Assembly (NCBI RefSeq): GCF_900120295.1
Contig: NZ_LT635469.1
Location: forward strand, 496,001-560,000
Direction: 5' to 3'
DNA from: Blautia sp. Marseille-P3201T
GTDB taxonomy: Bacteria; Bacillota; Clostridia; Lachnospirales; Lachnospiraceae
DNA: 64,000 nt
Positions 1-9,291 of this stretch are shown here, piece by piece (position 1 is the stretch's first letter; every line of letters starts with the position of its first letter). A model generated the notes under the pieces. The model did no database searches. It was not told the origin of the DNA and worked only from the letters and a program-made list of their open reading frames with translations. Made by a program: the position numbers and the translations under genes.

Positions 1-1
1 A

Positions 2-421
2 GAAGTTCGTAAAATTGCTGATGGTTTAATCGCTATGGCAGTTCGCGAAAAAGATAACTTCGAAACAGTAACAATTACAGCAAAAGTTGCTCGTAAAGAT
101 GCTGAAGGCAAGAGAGTAAAAGAAGTTGTAGATGGTAAAAAAGTTACTGTATACGATGAAGTACAGAAAGAAATCAAGAAGGATGCTCCTTCCAGATTAC
201 ATGCCAGAAGACAGATGTTAAAAGTTCTTTACCCAGTGAAAGAAGTTCCAACAGCTGCAGCTGGTAAAAAGAAAAACACAAAAGAAATCGACTTAACAGA
301 AAAATTATTTACAGAAATCGCACCAAAATACGCTGACCGTAATGGTGGTTATACAAGAATTATCAAAATCGGACCACGTAAAGGTGATGCTGCGATGGAA
401 GTAGTTCTGGAATTAGTATAA
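2..421 (+). CDS. rplQ: 50S ribosomal protein L17 (5' truncated by window edge)
   Basis: This is the C-terminal part of ribosomal protein L17 of the large subunit. The reading frame is open from base 2, with 11 codons ([11 protein letters not shown]) before the first internal ATG at 35, so the true start lies upstream of the window. The stretch [14 protein letters not shown] and the C-terminal [22 protein letters not shown] are recognisable L17 sequence. The middle carries a lysine-rich insertion of about 45 residues (roughly residues 25-70 of the visible part), as in Clostridia. It is followed by a hairpin terminator at 439, so it is probably the last gene of the ribosomal-protein operon, where rplQ usually sits after rpoA. 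Confidence 0.93.
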   Translation, partial: EVRKIADGLIAMAVREKDNFETVTITAKVARKDAEGKRVKEVVDGKKVTVYDEVQKEIKKDAPSRLHARRQMLKVLYPVKEVPTAAAGKKKNTKEIDLTEKLFTEIAPKYADRNGGYTRIIKIGPRKGDAAMEVVLELV

Positions 422-438
422 TATCAGAATAATAAAAC

Positions 439-475
439 GAGCCAAGATGCAAAATGTGTCTTGGCTCATTTTATT
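439..475 (+). terminator. Rho-independent terminator after rplQ
   Basis: A perfect 9-bp stem (GAGCCAAGA at 439-447 with TCTTGGCTC at 459-467) has an 11-nt loop and is followed by ATTTTATTT. It ends the ribosomal-protein operon. Confidence 0.9.
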
Positions 476-498
476 TCGTACAGTCTAAGTCGTTTTGC

Positions 499-527
499 TT
501 GTTTAATTTGTTCAAAAGTAGTAAAAT
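499..527 (+). promoter_or_regulatory. Putative sigma-A promoter for the lipid kinase gene
   Basis: TTGTTT (499-504) and TAAAAT (522-527) are 17 bp apart, 33 bp upstream of the start codon and just downstream of the rplQ terminator. Confidence 0.5.
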
Positions 528-560
528 AATAAATCGAAGAAATGACAGGAGGACTGTGGT

Positions 561-1481
561 ATGGGAAAAAAAATGCTTTTTATATTTAATCCAAGATCAG
601 GAAAAGGAAGTATTAAAAACCGCCTGATGGATATTCTGGATATTTTCGTGAAAGGTGGATATGAAATTACCGTTCACCCTACACAGGCCTATATGGACGG
701 ATTAAAGGTAACAAAGAGGAAAGCGGGAAATTATGACATTGTAGTTGCCAGTGGCGGTGATGGGACTCTTGATGAGGTAGTTACCGGCATGCTCATAGGA
801 GGACATCAAGTCCCTATTGGCTATATTCCGGCAGGAAGTACCAATGATTTTGCCAATAGCCTTCATATATCAAAGAATATGCTGCAGGCAGCAACGGATA
901 TTGTAGAAGGAATTCCTCATGCTTTTGATGTAGGGGGATTTAATGACGATTATTTTGTATATATTGCAGCTTTTGGACTTTTTACAGATGTTTCCTATGA
1001 AACAAATCAGGATATGAAGAACATTTTGGGACATGCAGCTTATATATTAGAAGGAACACAGCGACTTTTTAATATTAAATCTTACAATCTTCATGTGACA
1101 AGTGATTATATGGATCTGTCAGGAGAATTTATTTTTGGTATGATAAGCAATTCTACTTCTGTAGGAGGATTTAAACGTCTTACAGGACCGGATGTTATGT
1201 TAGATGATGGGGTTTTTGAAGTTATGTTTATCCGAAGACCAAAAAATATTTTAGAATTAAATGAAATTATTGCGTCACTTGTCGGAACCAATGACTCAAA
1301 AATGATTGAAGTGTTTAAGACAACAGAGTTAACAATAGAATGTGAAGAAGAGATTTCATGGACATTGGATGGAGAGTTTGGAGGACAGCATAAAAATGTT
1401 CAGATTAAAAACCTGAAGCATGTAGTTCAGATTATGTTGGCGAAAAATGATCAGGTGCCATTAATCAATCCGCCGGAATAA
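561..1481 (+). CDS. YegS/DgkB-family lipid kinase (diacylglycerol kinase catalytic domain)
   Basis: Soluble lipid kinase of the DAGK catalytic-domain family, which phosphorylates diacylglycerol or a related lipid at the membrane; the exact substrate cannot be read from sequence. The N-terminus has the FNPRSGKGS nucleotide-binding loop (about residues 9-17). GGDGTLDEVV (about 65-74) is the family signature, and GYIPAGSTNDFA follows. The C-terminal half has the usual beta-sandwich with the WTLDGE motif. At 306 residues it has normal family length. The ATG at 561 is preceded by AGGAGG at 547-552 with 8-nt spacing. Recycling of diacylglycerol from lipoteichoic acid synthesis is a plausible role for DgkB-like members (inference). 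Confidence 0.9.
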   Translation: MGKKMLFIFNPRSGKGSIKNRLMDILDIFVKGGYEITVHPTQAYMDGLKVTKRKAGNYDIVVASGGDGTLDEVVTGMLIGGHQVPIGYIPAGSTNDFANSLHISKNMLQAATDIVEGIPHAFDVGGFNDDYFVYIAAFGLFTDVSYETNQDMKNILGHAAYILEGTQRLFNIKSYNLHVTSDYMDLSGEFIFGMISNSTSVGGFKRLTGPDVMLDDGVFEVMFIRRPKNILELNEIIASLVGTNDSKMIEVFKTTELTIECEEEISWTLDGEFGGQHKNVQIKNLKHVVQIMLAKNDQVPLINPPE

Positions 1482-1529
1482 AAACCTGTTCCTGATTTTG
1501 TCATATAATAATAAAAACAGGCAAAACAG

Positions 1530-2090
1530 GTGAATAACAGGATGGAAATGATAATCAAAGAAATAGTATTGATTTTTGTACTGACCACAGACTCTTTTGT
1601 GGTCAGTTTTGCTTATGGAATGAGAAGAGTAAAGATGCCTTTTAAAATTGTGGCAGGTATGAATGTGATTATGAGTGGATTGTTAGGAATTGCCTTGCTG
1701 ACAGGCAGTTTTCTTTCAGGTTTTTTTTCTGAAAATGTAACAACATATCTGGGGGCAATTCTTCTTACAGGAATTGGTTTATATCGAATTTTAAGTTTTT
1801 TCTTTCAAAAAGAAGAAAATCAGGAAATATATAAAGCGCTTACCACCGGAGAAGGATTTACACTGGCATTTTTGCTTTCTTTGGACAGTCTGGCTGTGGG
1901 AGTAGGAACCGGTTTGGTTCAGGCAGGGCAGTTATTTCTGGCAGCAGGAACTTTTATTGGTGGAATACTCATGATGGAACTGGGATGGAAATTGGGATGT
2001 GCTTTTCGTAAGACTGCACAGAGAGATTTATCATGGATAAGTGGAGTGTGTCTTTTGCTTTTGGCTATGGGCTTTTTGTGGAAAAGATAA
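1530..2090 (+). CDS. ytaF: YtaF/MntP-family membrane protein
   Basis: Small polytopic membrane protein of the MntP/YtaF group, which includes the manganese efflux pump MntP and the sporulation membrane protein YtaF. Two half-repeats are visible, each carrying an aspartate in a membrane helix: TTDSFVVSFAYG near residue 20 and SLDSLAVGVGTG near residue 118. About six hydrophobic segments fill the 186 residues. The longest reading starts at GTG 1530; ATG 1542 and ATG 1548 are alternatives, and 1548 has a CAGGA purine patch upstream, so the start is uncertain. It lies 48 bp after the lipid kinase and may be cotranscribed with it. Transport function is inferred from family only. Confidence 0.75.
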   Translation: MNNRMEMIIKEIVLIFVLTTDSFVVSFAYGMRRVKMPFKIVAGMNVIMSGLLGIALLTGSFLSGFFSENVTTYLGAILLTGIGLYRILSFFFQKEENQEIYKALTTGEGFTLAFLLSLDSLAVGVGTGLVQAGQLFLAAGTFIGGILMMELGWKLGCAFRKTAQRDLSWISGVCLLLLAMGFLWKR

Positions 2091-2097
2091 AAAATAC

Positions 2098-2126
2098 TTG
2101 CAATATAGCGGTTTTTGAGGTATCTT
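2098..2126 (+). promoter_or_regulatory. Putative promoter of the type III glutamine synthetase gene
   Basis: TTGCAA (2098-2103) and TATCTT (2121-2126) are separated by 17 bp, leaving a leader of about 65 nt before the start codon at 2197. Confidence 0.5.
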
Positions 2127-2196
2127 AAAAACAGTTTTACGACTAGAAATGGATTGGGGAGCAGTTTAAATTGCAATGAGAGGAAGGAACGAAAGA

Positions 2197-4311
2197 ATGA
2201 GCGAGTATATCGATGTATCAGAAATTTTTGGTGAGGACGTTTTTAATGATGTGGTTATGCAACAGCGTCTTCCTAAGAAAGTATATAAAGATTTGAAGCA
2301 GACAATTCTTGAAGGAAAAGAATTATCTCTGGAGATGGCTGATGTAATTGCCCACGAAATGAAGGAATGGGCTATTGAAAAAGGCGCAACTCACTATACC
2401 CATTGGTTTCAGCCTTTGACAGGAGTGACTGCTGAGAAACATGACTCATTTATTACAGCACCCCTTCCAAATGGAAAGGTATTGATGAGCTTTTCAGGTA
2501 AAGAGTTGATTAAAGGTGAGCCGGATGCCTCTTCTTTTCCGTCAGGAGGCCTGAGAGCTACTTTTGAAGCAAGAGGATATACTGCATGGGATTGTACTTC
2601 TCCGGCTTTTGTACGTCATGATGCAGCAGGAGCTACTCTGTGTATTCCAACAGCATTTTGTTCTTATACAGGAGAAGCCCTGGATCAGAAAACACCTTTG
2701 TTGAGATCTATGCAGGCAATTAATACACAGGCTCTTCGCTTAATCCGTTTGTTCGGCGATACTACTTCTAAAAAAGTAACACCATCTGTAGGGGCAGAAC
2801 AGGAGTACTTTTTAGTAAGTGATGAAAAATTCAGACAGAGAAAAGACCTGGTTTTTACAGGACGTACTTTATTTGGCGCTATGCCTCCAAAAGGACAGGA
2901 ATTGGATGACCATTATCTGGGAGCAATTCGTCAGAAGGTTTCTGCGTATATGAAACATGTCAATGAAGAACTCTGGAGACTTGGGGTAACTTCCAAGACA
3001 CAGCACAATGAAGCTGCTCCGGCACAGCATGAGTTGGCGCCTATTTATGCAGAAGCAAACGTAGAGGTTGACCACAATCAGATTGTTATGCAAACTTTGA
3101 AAAGAGTAGCTTCTCAGCATGGTATGAAATGCCTTCTTCATGAAAAGCCATTTGCAGGAGTGAATGGTTCAGGAAAGCACAATAACTGGTCTCTTACTAC
3201 AGATACGGGACATAATCTTTTGGAGCCGGGAATTACACCTCATGATAATATTCAGTTTCTTCTTGTGTTAAGCTGTATTTTGAAGGCAGTAGATGATCAT
3301 GCAGCTCTTTTAAGAGAGTCAGCTGCAGATGTGGGAAATGACCATCGTTTAGGTGCAAATGAAGCGCCGCCGGCAATTATTTCTGTATTCTTGGGAGACC
3401 AGCTTACGGATGTTATGAACCAGCTGATTACCACAGGTATGGCAAATCACAGTATTGGAATGGAAAAGCTGGAAACAGGTGTAAAGGCAATTCCTGAATT
3501 TATGCGTGATACAACGGACAGAAACAGAACCTCACCATTTGCATTTACAGGAAATAAATTTGAATTTCGTATGGTGGGATCCAGAGACTCCATTGCACCG
3601 GCAAATGTAGTGCTGAATACCATTGTAGCCCAGGCATTTAAAGAAGCCTGTGATGTTTTAGAAAGCGCAGAAGATTTTGATGTAGCAGTTCACGATTTAA
3701 TGAAAAAGAACTTCACAGAGCATCAGCGTATTGTATTTAACGGAAATGGTTATTCACAGGAATGGGTAGAAGAAGCTGAAAGAAGAGGACTTCCAAATCT
3801 TAGCTGTATGGTAGAAACGATTGAAACACTTACCAATGAAAAAACAGTGGAACTTTTTGAAGAATTTGGTGTGTTTACAAAAGCAGAATTAGAGTCCAGA
3901 AAAGAAATTAAATATGAAGCTTATGCAAAAGCAATAAATATTGAAGCAAGAACCATGCTGGATATTGCAGGAAAGCAGATTATTCCGACAGTTATCAAAT
4001 ATACAAAACAGTTAGCAGACTCTATTAATGCAGTGGTTGCAGCAGGTGTTTTAGAGGTGGAGGTACAGACAGATTTATTGAATGAAACTTCTGCACTTTT
4101 AAAAGAAACAAAAAATGCTCTTGGCCATTTGAAAGAAGTGACAGAAAAAGCAGCCGCTATGGAAGATGGTAAAGATAAGGCATTCTATTATCGTCAGCAG
4201 GTAATTCCGGCAATGGAGGCGCTGAGAAAACCGGTAGATGAACTGGAAATGATTGTGGATAAAGAAATCTGGCCAATGCCGTCTTATGGTGATTTATTAT
4301 TTGAAGTGTAA
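2197..4311 (+). CDS. glnN: Glutamine synthetase, type III
   Basis: Large glutamine synthetase of the GSIII class, making glutamine from glutamate, ammonia and ATP in the cytosol. The chosen ATG (2197) has AGGAAGG at 2181-2187 with 9-nt spacing; the in-frame ATG at 2176 lacks a ribosome binding site. The resulting 704 residues match the GSIII class and are far longer than GSI (about 450). Recognisable elements are [19 protein letters not shown] (about residues 110-130), [10 protein letters not shown] (about 205), the NEAAPAQHE and [12 protein letters not shown] active-site stretches (about 270 and 320), and FRMVGSRDS (about 460). The C-terminal helical extension is typical. It has its own likely promoter and is followed by a palindromic element. 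Confidence 0.97.
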   Translation: MSEYIDVSEIFGEDVFNDVVMQQRLPKKVYKDLKQTILEGKELSLEMADVIAHEMKEWAIEKGATHYTHWFQPLTGVTAEKHDSFITAPLPNGKVLMSFSGKELIKGEPDASSFPSGGLRATFEARGYTAWDCTSPAFVRHDAAGATLCIPTAFCSYTGEALDQKTPLLRSMQAINTQALRLIRLFGDTTSKKVTPSVGAEQEYFLVSDEKFRQRKDLVFTGRTLFGAMPPKGQELDDHYLGAIRQKVSAYMKHVNEELWRLGVTSKTQHNEAAPAQHELAPIYAEANVEVDHNQIVMQTLKRVASQHGMKCLLHEKPFAGVNGSGKHNNWSLTTDTGHNLLEPGITPHDNIQFLLVLSCILKAVDDHAALLRESAADVGNDHRLGANEAPPAIISVFLGDQLTDVMNQLITTGMANHSIGMEKLETGVKAIPEFMRDTTDRNRTSPFAFTGNKFEFRMVGSRDSIAPANVVLNTIVAQAFKEACDVLESAEDFDVAVHDLMKKNFTEHQRIVFNGNGYSQEWVEEAERRGLPNLSCMVETIETLTNEKTVELFEEFGVFTKAELESRKEIKYEAYAKAINIEARTMLDIAGKQIIPTVIKYTKQLADSINAVVAAGVLEVEVQTDLLNETSALLKETKNALGHLKEVTEKAAAMEDGKDKAFYYRQQVIPAMEALRKPVDELEMIVDKEIWPMPSYGDLLFEV

Positions 4312-4319
4312 ATGATAAG

Positions 4320-4467
4320 GGAGTTATTTCTACTAAGTGCGTATCGAGAACATTGATATATTTTACGCTCAGTCTGCGTTTCCTTTGAGCCTGTGGTCTC
4401 AAAGTGTACTCGACAAATTCGCTGAAAATATATCAATATCTCTAATACGCTTAGTGTAATAACTTCC
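4320..4467. repeat. Intergenic palindromic repeat, copy 1 (probable bidirectional terminator)
   Basis: An imperfect palindrome of about 148 bp between glnN and the MoxR-like gene. Outer arms pair GGAGTTATT (4320-4328) with AATAACTTCC (4458-4467), then CTAAGTGCGTAT with ATACGCTTAG, then TTGATATATTTT with GAAAATATATCAA. The centre has a small TTTGAG...CTCAAA hairpin. The core blocks ACGCTCAGTCTGCG (from 4365) and CGACAAATTCGCT (from 4411) recur at 18676 and 24240. The right end runs into TTTT, and a purine-rich left end gives a weaker T-run on the other strand. Termination is inferred from structure and 3' position. Confidence 0.85.
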
Positions 4468-4571
4468 TTTTGTATATGTGGAAGGTTTGGGATTTCTCCG
4501 GCAAATGTAGGGAGAGACTGAGAGAAAAAGGTTTGCAAAACAATGAGAAGATAGAAAGAGGAATTAGCAGT

Positions 4572-5492
4572 ATGAAGGAATTGGAGTTTTTAAGGGAACA
4601 GCAGGTGGATAAGGGACTGATAGAGGGAGTAGAGGAATTTCGCTGTAAGTATCCTGTGGAAGAAAGGGAACAGGGCAGGGTAAATTGTCCCGATATGTAT
4701 TTTTATGGCAGGGAAGTACTGGAAATGGGAATAGCTGCTTTGCTTCAGGGAGAAAATTTACTGCTTACAGGAGCAAAGGCAACGGGAAAAAATATTTTAG
4801 CAGAAAATTTGGCATGGATTTTCGGACGCCCTGTATATAATGTTTCTTTTCATGTAAATACAGACAGCGGTGACTTAATTGGAACGGATACTTTTGTGAA
4901 CAATGAAGTGCAGCTTCGGAAAGGAAGCATTTACCGATGCGCTCAGTATGGCGGCTTTGGAATTTTAGATGAAATCAATATGGCAAAGAATGATGCAGTA
5001 TCAGTACTTCATGCGTCTTTGGACTACAGAAGAAGCATTGATGTTCCGGGATATGATAAGATTGACATCCATGAAGCCGCCAGATTTATTGGAACTATGA
5101 ACTATGGATATGCGGGAACGAAAGAGTTAAATGAAGCGCTTGTTTCCCGTTTTATGGTAATTGATATGCCGCCTCAGGATGAAGAAACATTGGATTATAT
5201 TTTATCTTCTAAGTTTCCCACATTAAAGGAAAATGCAAAAAAACAGTGGATTGGACTTTTTATGGATTTACAGTTAAAAGCACAAAACAGCGAAATCAGT
5301 ACAAAAGCTCTGGACCTTCGAGGGATTTTAGGAGCATTAAAGACTATACAACAGGGGTTAAAGCCAAGGCTTGCCGTACAGATTGGTGTAGTTAATAAAT
5401 GCTTTGATGTTTTTGAAAAAGAAATTGTACAAGATGTAGTGCTTACCAGAATTCCTGACACATGGGATACACAGGATGTATTTGAGAAATAG
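4572..5492 (+). CDS. MoxR-like AAA+ ATPase (partner of adjacent VWA protein)
   Basis: AAA+ ATPase of the MoxR/CobS/NorQ type. Such ATPases act with a VWA-domain protein to remodel or metallate target proteins; the target here is unknown. The ATG at 4572 has AGAGGAA upstream; the open frame extends to 4470 but that stretch overlaps the palindrome end and lacks a good site. In the 307-residue product the P-loop is GAKATGKN (67-74), with Asn where Ser/Thr is usual. Walker B is GILDEINMAK (about 135), followed by sensor 1 GTMNYG and the arginine-containing LVSRF. It lies 8 bp upstream of the VWA gene and is surely cotranscribed with it. Confidence 0.85.
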   Translation: MKELEFLREQQVDKGLIEGVEEFRCKYPVEEREQGRVNCPDMYFYGREVLEMGIAALLQGENLLLTGAKATGKNILAENLAWIFGRPVYNVSFHVNTDSGDLIGTDTFVNNEVQLRKGSIYRCAQYGGFGILDEINMAKNDAVSVLHASLDYRRSIDVPGYDKIDIHEAARFIGTMNYGYAGTKELNEALVSRFMVIDMPPQDEETLDYILSSKFPTLKENAKKQWIGLFMDLQLKAQNSEISTKALDLRGILGALKTIQQGLKPRLAVQIGVVNKCFDVFEKEIVQDVVLTRIPDTWDTQDVFEK

Positions 5493-5500
5493 AGGGCATT

Positions 5501-7270
5501 ATGGAAGAATTTGAATTGGAATTGGAAAACAGAATAAAAAACCTCATGTGGACGGTCAGTGGTGACTATTCCCTGGAATTTAAACCGGATTTGGCAGCCT
5601 TTGCAAAATCAAAATACGTAGCGTTGTATGATGGAATTAAGCAGGGTGCCTTTGCCAGATATTTTGATAGAGAAGAATATTCTCTTTATTTGGTAAAGAA
5701 GATCTATCTTCATGCGATGGAAGCTCCTTTAATGGATTTAGCTCAATTGTGCATTGAATTTGCAGTTTCAGGGAAAATTATAGAGGAACGAGAAGGCGTT
5801 TCTAATATCAGAAGATGTGCCTGTGAGGATATTCTGGATATGGACTTTCATAAATTAACAGGAAATCCTGCAGGTAAATTAAAAGCAGCCCTTTTCCGTG
5901 AAATTTTAAGTGGGAAAGGAGCAGCAGAGGCAAGACAGCGGCATTTTATGGATATGGTGCAGGAGCTTTCCGAGGCAGAGGATACTATGGAGCTTATTCA
6001 GACTACAGATCAGTTATATAATGAACTGATTGATCCGTATTTTGAAAGAAATCAGGGAGATTTAGCCAGGGTGTTGTCTGTAACTTTAGAAGAACTGGCA
6101 GAATTTTCATGGGAGGACTTTTTGGAAGAAGAGGCTCTGGAAGATACCCTGGAAACTTATCTGGATAAAGTTACGGAAAATATGACAAATCTGGATACGC
6201 GGGATACAGAAATAAAAGAGGAACCAGACCAAAGAAAGGAAGAAAATTCCAAACATATTCTGGTAGTAGATGAAAAAGCTTTAGAGAAGATGTATTCCTA
6301 TGTGGAACGAAACTATGGAAAGACGTATTTGACCGAGAGTGAGGAAAAGAAAATCAATGCGCTTGTATGCAGAGGAATACATAGTGACTGCAGCCTTTAT
6401 TTTACAAAGGGAGTTTTAAAGGATCCGGTACTTCGCAATTATCAATATGAGTATGCCAGAAAACAAAAGGGAAAAAATCTTTATGAATATCACGATAATC
6501 ATAGAGTCGTAAAAAATAACATTCGTCTACTTACAGATATGCTTAAAAAAACTCTTACTATGAGAGATGAAAAAGAAGAAATTTTGTCAGACAGAGGTAA
6601 GCTATTGCCTTCCAGACTTTGGCGTATTGGAAGAACCGGCAATGCACAAGTCTTTAAAAGAGAACTCTATGAAGACAGCAGCAGCTTTGTGGTAGATGTT
6701 TTAATTGACGCCAGCGGCTCTCAACGGTCCAGACAGGGGCAGGTTGCCATTCAGGCATATATTTTAAGTGAAGCGTTAAGTAATGTGGGAATTCCTCATA
6801 GAGTAACTAGTTTTTGTACTTTTTGGGATTATACCGTATTACACAATTTTCGAGATTATGATGCAGACAGAACAGAGAACAGCAACATTTTTGAATATGT
6901 AACCTCTTCTAATAACAGAGATGGACTTGCGATTAAAGCTGTGGAATATGATTTGCTGCAAAGAGAAGAGGAACATAAAATCCTGATTGTTTTAAGTGAT
7001 GGAAGACCTTATGACGTAATCTTAAATCGCCCAAATGCCAGAAATCCAAAGCCTTATCATGGGGATTATGCTGTTAAAGATACAGGGTTTGCAGTGAGAA
7101 GACTTCGCAATCAAGGAGTATGTGTACTGGGAGTCTTTGCAGGAGAAGAAAAGGATTTACAGGCAGAAAAGAAAATTTTTGGAAAAGATTTTGCATATAT
7201 ACGGGATATTTCCGGATTTTCACCTGTTGTAGGCAGGTATTTAATGAAACAGTTGGAAAAAAATACTTGA
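5501..7270 (+). CDS. VWA-domain protein (CobT/NorD-like partner of MoxR ATPase)
   Basis: Cytosolic protein of 589 residues with a C-terminal von Willebrand factor A domain. The metal-binding (MIDAS) motif DASGS is at residues 403-407, and a second conserved stretch VLSDGRPYD is near 505-512. The N-terminal 250 residues are helical and acidic with no recognisable domain. A charged linker (about 235-250) precedes the segment leading into the VWA fold. No signal peptide or membrane segment is seen. The pairing with the MoxR-like ATPase immediately upstream is the classic MoxR-VWA arrangement, in which the VWA protein acts as adaptor or chaperone. Its cellular client is not evident from neighbours. 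Confidence 0.82.
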   Translation: MEEFELELENRIKNLMWTVSGDYSLEFKPDLAAFAKSKYVALYDGIKQGAFARYFDREEYSLYLVKKIYLHAMEAPLMDLAQLCIEFAVSGKIIEEREGVSNIRRCACEDILDMDFHKLTGNPAGKLKAALFREILSGKGAAEARQRHFMDMVQELSEAEDTMELIQTTDQLYNELIDPYFERNQGDLARVLSVTLEELAEFSWEDFLEEEALEDTLETYLDKVTENMTNLDTRDTEIKEEPDQRKEENSKHILVVDEKALEKMYSYVERNYGKTYLTESEEKKINALVCRGIHSDCSLYFTKGVLKDPVLRNYQYEYARKQKGKNLYEYHDNHRVVKNNIRLLTDMLKKTLTMRDEKEEILSDRGKLLPSRLWRIGRTGNAQVFKRELYEDSSSFVVDVLIDASGSQRSRQGQVAIQAYILSEALSNVGIPHRVTSFCTFWDYTVLHNFRDYDADRTENSNIFEYVTSSNNRDGLAIKAVEYDLLQREEEHKILIVLSDGRPYDVILNRPNARNPKPYHGDYAVKDTGFAVRRLRNQGVCVLGVFAGEEKDLQAEKKIFGKDFAYIRDISGFSPVVGRYLMKQLEKNT

Positions 7271-7273
7271 TAA

Positions 7274-7303
7274 TTGAAAAAACTTCTGCTATATTAGTAT
7301 AAT
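7274..7303 (+). promoter_or_regulatory. Putative promoter for the WecG/TagA-like gene
   Basis: TTGAAA (7274-7279) and TATAAT (7298-7303) are 18 bp apart, right after the VWA stop codon and 46 bp before the next start codon. Confidence 0.6.
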
Positions 7304-7349
7304 ATGTTTAAAAATACTGTATTCGGGATGAATTCCCCAGAGGATAGTA

Positions 7350-8036
7350 ATGAGCGAAAAAATAAAAATAATGGGAATTTCTGTTGAAAAGTGCTATGCT
7401 GAAGATGTTATAGAAAGTATTAATCAGCAGTGGTATCAGGAAACTTTGGCCACTTATGGAGTATTGACCATGAACCTTTTGCTGGCAGCTCAGCAGGATG
7501 AAGAATTAAAAGAATATATAGAAACCTTAGATAAAGCAGTGGCAGATGAGCCGGAAATCGTAAAGGCAGCGGGACTTGAAGATCAGAAGTGGGAAGATGA
7601 TATTTCAGAACACGGCTTTTTTGGAACGGTATTCTGGCTGCTGAACCACTATAAAAACGAAATTTTTCTTTTAGGAGAAAATGAGGAAGATACGGAAAAA
7701 TTATATGGGTATCTTCAGGAAAAATATCCGGACATAGTTATACTGGGCAGAGATTTTCTGATGGGAGAGGAAGCAGACCAGGTAGATAAGGTTATAAATG
7801 AAATTAATACCTGGAATCCTCAGGCAGTTTTAAGCTGTTCCAGAGTCTATGATTTGGAGAGATTTGTAAAAAGACATCGAAAAAAAATTAATACAAAGGT
7901 GTGGTTCAGCTTAGGCAGCTGCCTGGATATTTTTCGTGAGGGAAACAAAAAACCCAGCTGGCTTAATCGCTTTATAGAGAAGAACAGCTTCAAAAAAATG
8001 GTATCAAAATACAATGAAGACATGGAGAAAATGTGA
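7350..8036 (+). CDS. Divergent WecG/TagA/CpsF-like protein
   Basis: A 228-residue protein that resembles GT26 (WecG/TagA/CpsF) glycosyltransferases in outline. It has an N-terminal MGISVEKCYAEDVIESI element, a central VLTMNLLLAAQQDEEL stretch, and EIFLLGENEEDTEKLYGYL followed by YPDIVILG (about residues 106-135), which is the family's typical second half. The Asn in TMNLLL may correspond to the conserved Asn of the family, but the Gly-rich catalytic region is poorly kept and the C-terminus is basic. Catalytic activity is therefore doubtful; it could be a regulator or a relic. ATG 7350 follows AGAGGA. It stands alone behind its own likely promoter. Confidence 0.5.
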   Translation: MSEKIKIMGISVEKCYAEDVIESINQQWYQETLATYGVLTMNLLLAAQQDEELKEYIETLDKAVADEPEIVKAAGLEDQKWEDDISEHGFFGTVFWLLNHYKNEIFLLGENEEDTEKLYGYLQEKYPDIVILGRDFLMGEEADQVDKVINEINTWNPQAVLSCSRVYDLERFVKRHRKKINTKVWFSLGSCLDIFREGNKKPSWLNRFIEKNSFKKMVSKYNEDMEKM

Positions 8037-8178
8037 ATAAATTGTTACATTTTGAAAAAAAGATGTAATATATTGCATTTTCTCTTTCTTTTTTTTGGAT
8101 TTTGTATTAGTATATATAGTAGGGTTTTTATGGGAGATGCAATAATAAAATAACTATATGATGAAAGAAGGAGAAAAC

Positions 8179-9267
8179 ATGATATCAAACCAGATACTGC
8201 AAAATACATTGGATGGACTTAAGGGAATATCCAGAACAGATTTTTGTGTGACAGATATGGAAGGAAAAGTTTTGGCGTCTACTTTTTCCGGTAGTGTGTG
8301 CGGACAGGAAGAGGTAGCTGCGTTTGCCAATTCTCAGGCAGACAGCCAGGTAGTGAAAGGAAATCAGTACTTCAAAATATACGATGACCATCAATTAGAA
8401 TATGTTTTAGTGGTAAGCAGCGCAGGGGATGATGCTTATACATTAGGAAAACTGGTGGTATTCCAAATTCAGGGATTACTTACAGCATATAAGGAAAGAT
8501 TTAATAAGGATAATTTTATTAAAAATCTTTTGTTAGACAACCTGCTCTTGGTAGATATTCATAATCGTGCAAAGAAACTGCACATTGAAGTAGATGTACG
8601 CAGAGTTGTGTATATATTAGAGAGCAGTCAGGACAAAGATTATGGTTCTCTGGAAAATATTAAAAATCTTCTGGGAGGAAAGCCGGGGGATTTTGTTACA
8701 GCAGTAGATGAAAAAAATATTATTATTGTCAAAGAACTGGGAGCTTCTGACGGTTATCCTCAGCTGGAGAGAACAGCCAATAATATTTTATCTGTACTTG
8801 GTGTTGAAAAAGATGGAAAGACACATATTGCCTATGGAACCATTGTAAAAGAATTAAAAGAGGTTTCCCGCTCCTATAAAGAAGCGAAAATGGCTCTTGA
8901 TGTAGGTAAGATTTTCTTTGGAGAAAGAGAGATAATTGCATACAGCTCTCTTGGAATTGGAAGGCTTATTTATCAGCTTCCTATCCCTCTTTGTAAAATG
9001 TTTATTCGGGAAATTTTTGATACACATTCTCCTGATGACTTTGATGAAGAAACACTTACCACAATTAACAAATTCTTTGAAAACAGCTTAAATGTTTCCG
9101 AAACTTCCAGACAGCTGTATATTCATAGAAATACACTGGTATATCGTCTGGATAAACTGCAGAAGAGTACAGGCCTGGATTTGAGGGTTTTCGAAGATGC
9201 TATTACATTTAAGATTGCATTGATGGTAGTGAAGTATATGAAGTACATGGAAACACTTGATTACTAA
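8179..9267 (+). CDS. PucR/CdaR-type transcriptional regulator
   Basis: DNA-binding regulator of 362 residues with a C-terminal PucR-type helix-turn-helix. The stretch LNVSETSRQLYIHRNTLVYRLDKLQKSTG (about residues 308-336) is the recognisable family motif. The N-terminus (about 1-130) looks like a small-ligand sensor domain (DFCVTDMEGKVLAST). The middle contains a GGDEF-like but non-catalytic fold typical of CdaR regulators. ATG 8179 has AAGGAG at 8168-8173; the upstream in-frame ATG at 8158 overlaps that site and is less likely. It precedes ftsE by 24 bp and could be cotranscribed with it. The ligand and target are unknown; sugar diacids are the ligands of characterised CdaR proteins. Confidence 0.82.
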   Translation: MISNQILQNTLDGLKGISRTDFCVTDMEGKVLASTFSGSVCGQEEVAAFANSQADSQVVKGNQYFKIYDDHQLEYVLVVSSAGDDAYTLGKLVVFQIQGLLTAYKERFNKDNFIKNLLLDNLLLVDIHNRAKKLHIEVDVRRVVYILESSQDKDYGSLENIKNLLGGKPGDFVTAVDEKNIIIVKELGASDGYPQLERTANNILSVLGVEKDGKTHIAYGTIVKELKEVSRSYKEAKMALDVGKIFFGEREIIAYSSLGIGRLIYQLPIPLCKMFIREIFDTHSPDDFDEETLTTINKFFENSLNVSETSRQLYIHRNTLVYRLDKLQKSTGLDLRVFEDAITFKIALMVVKYMKYMETLDY

Positions 9268-9291
9268 GGAACAGGAAAACAGGAGGTTATT

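Noticed and set aside
7120-7302. 60-codon plus-strand frame inside the VWA gene 3' end
   Set aside because: Out of frame with a conserved VWA domain, no ribosome site; a shadow of the real gene.
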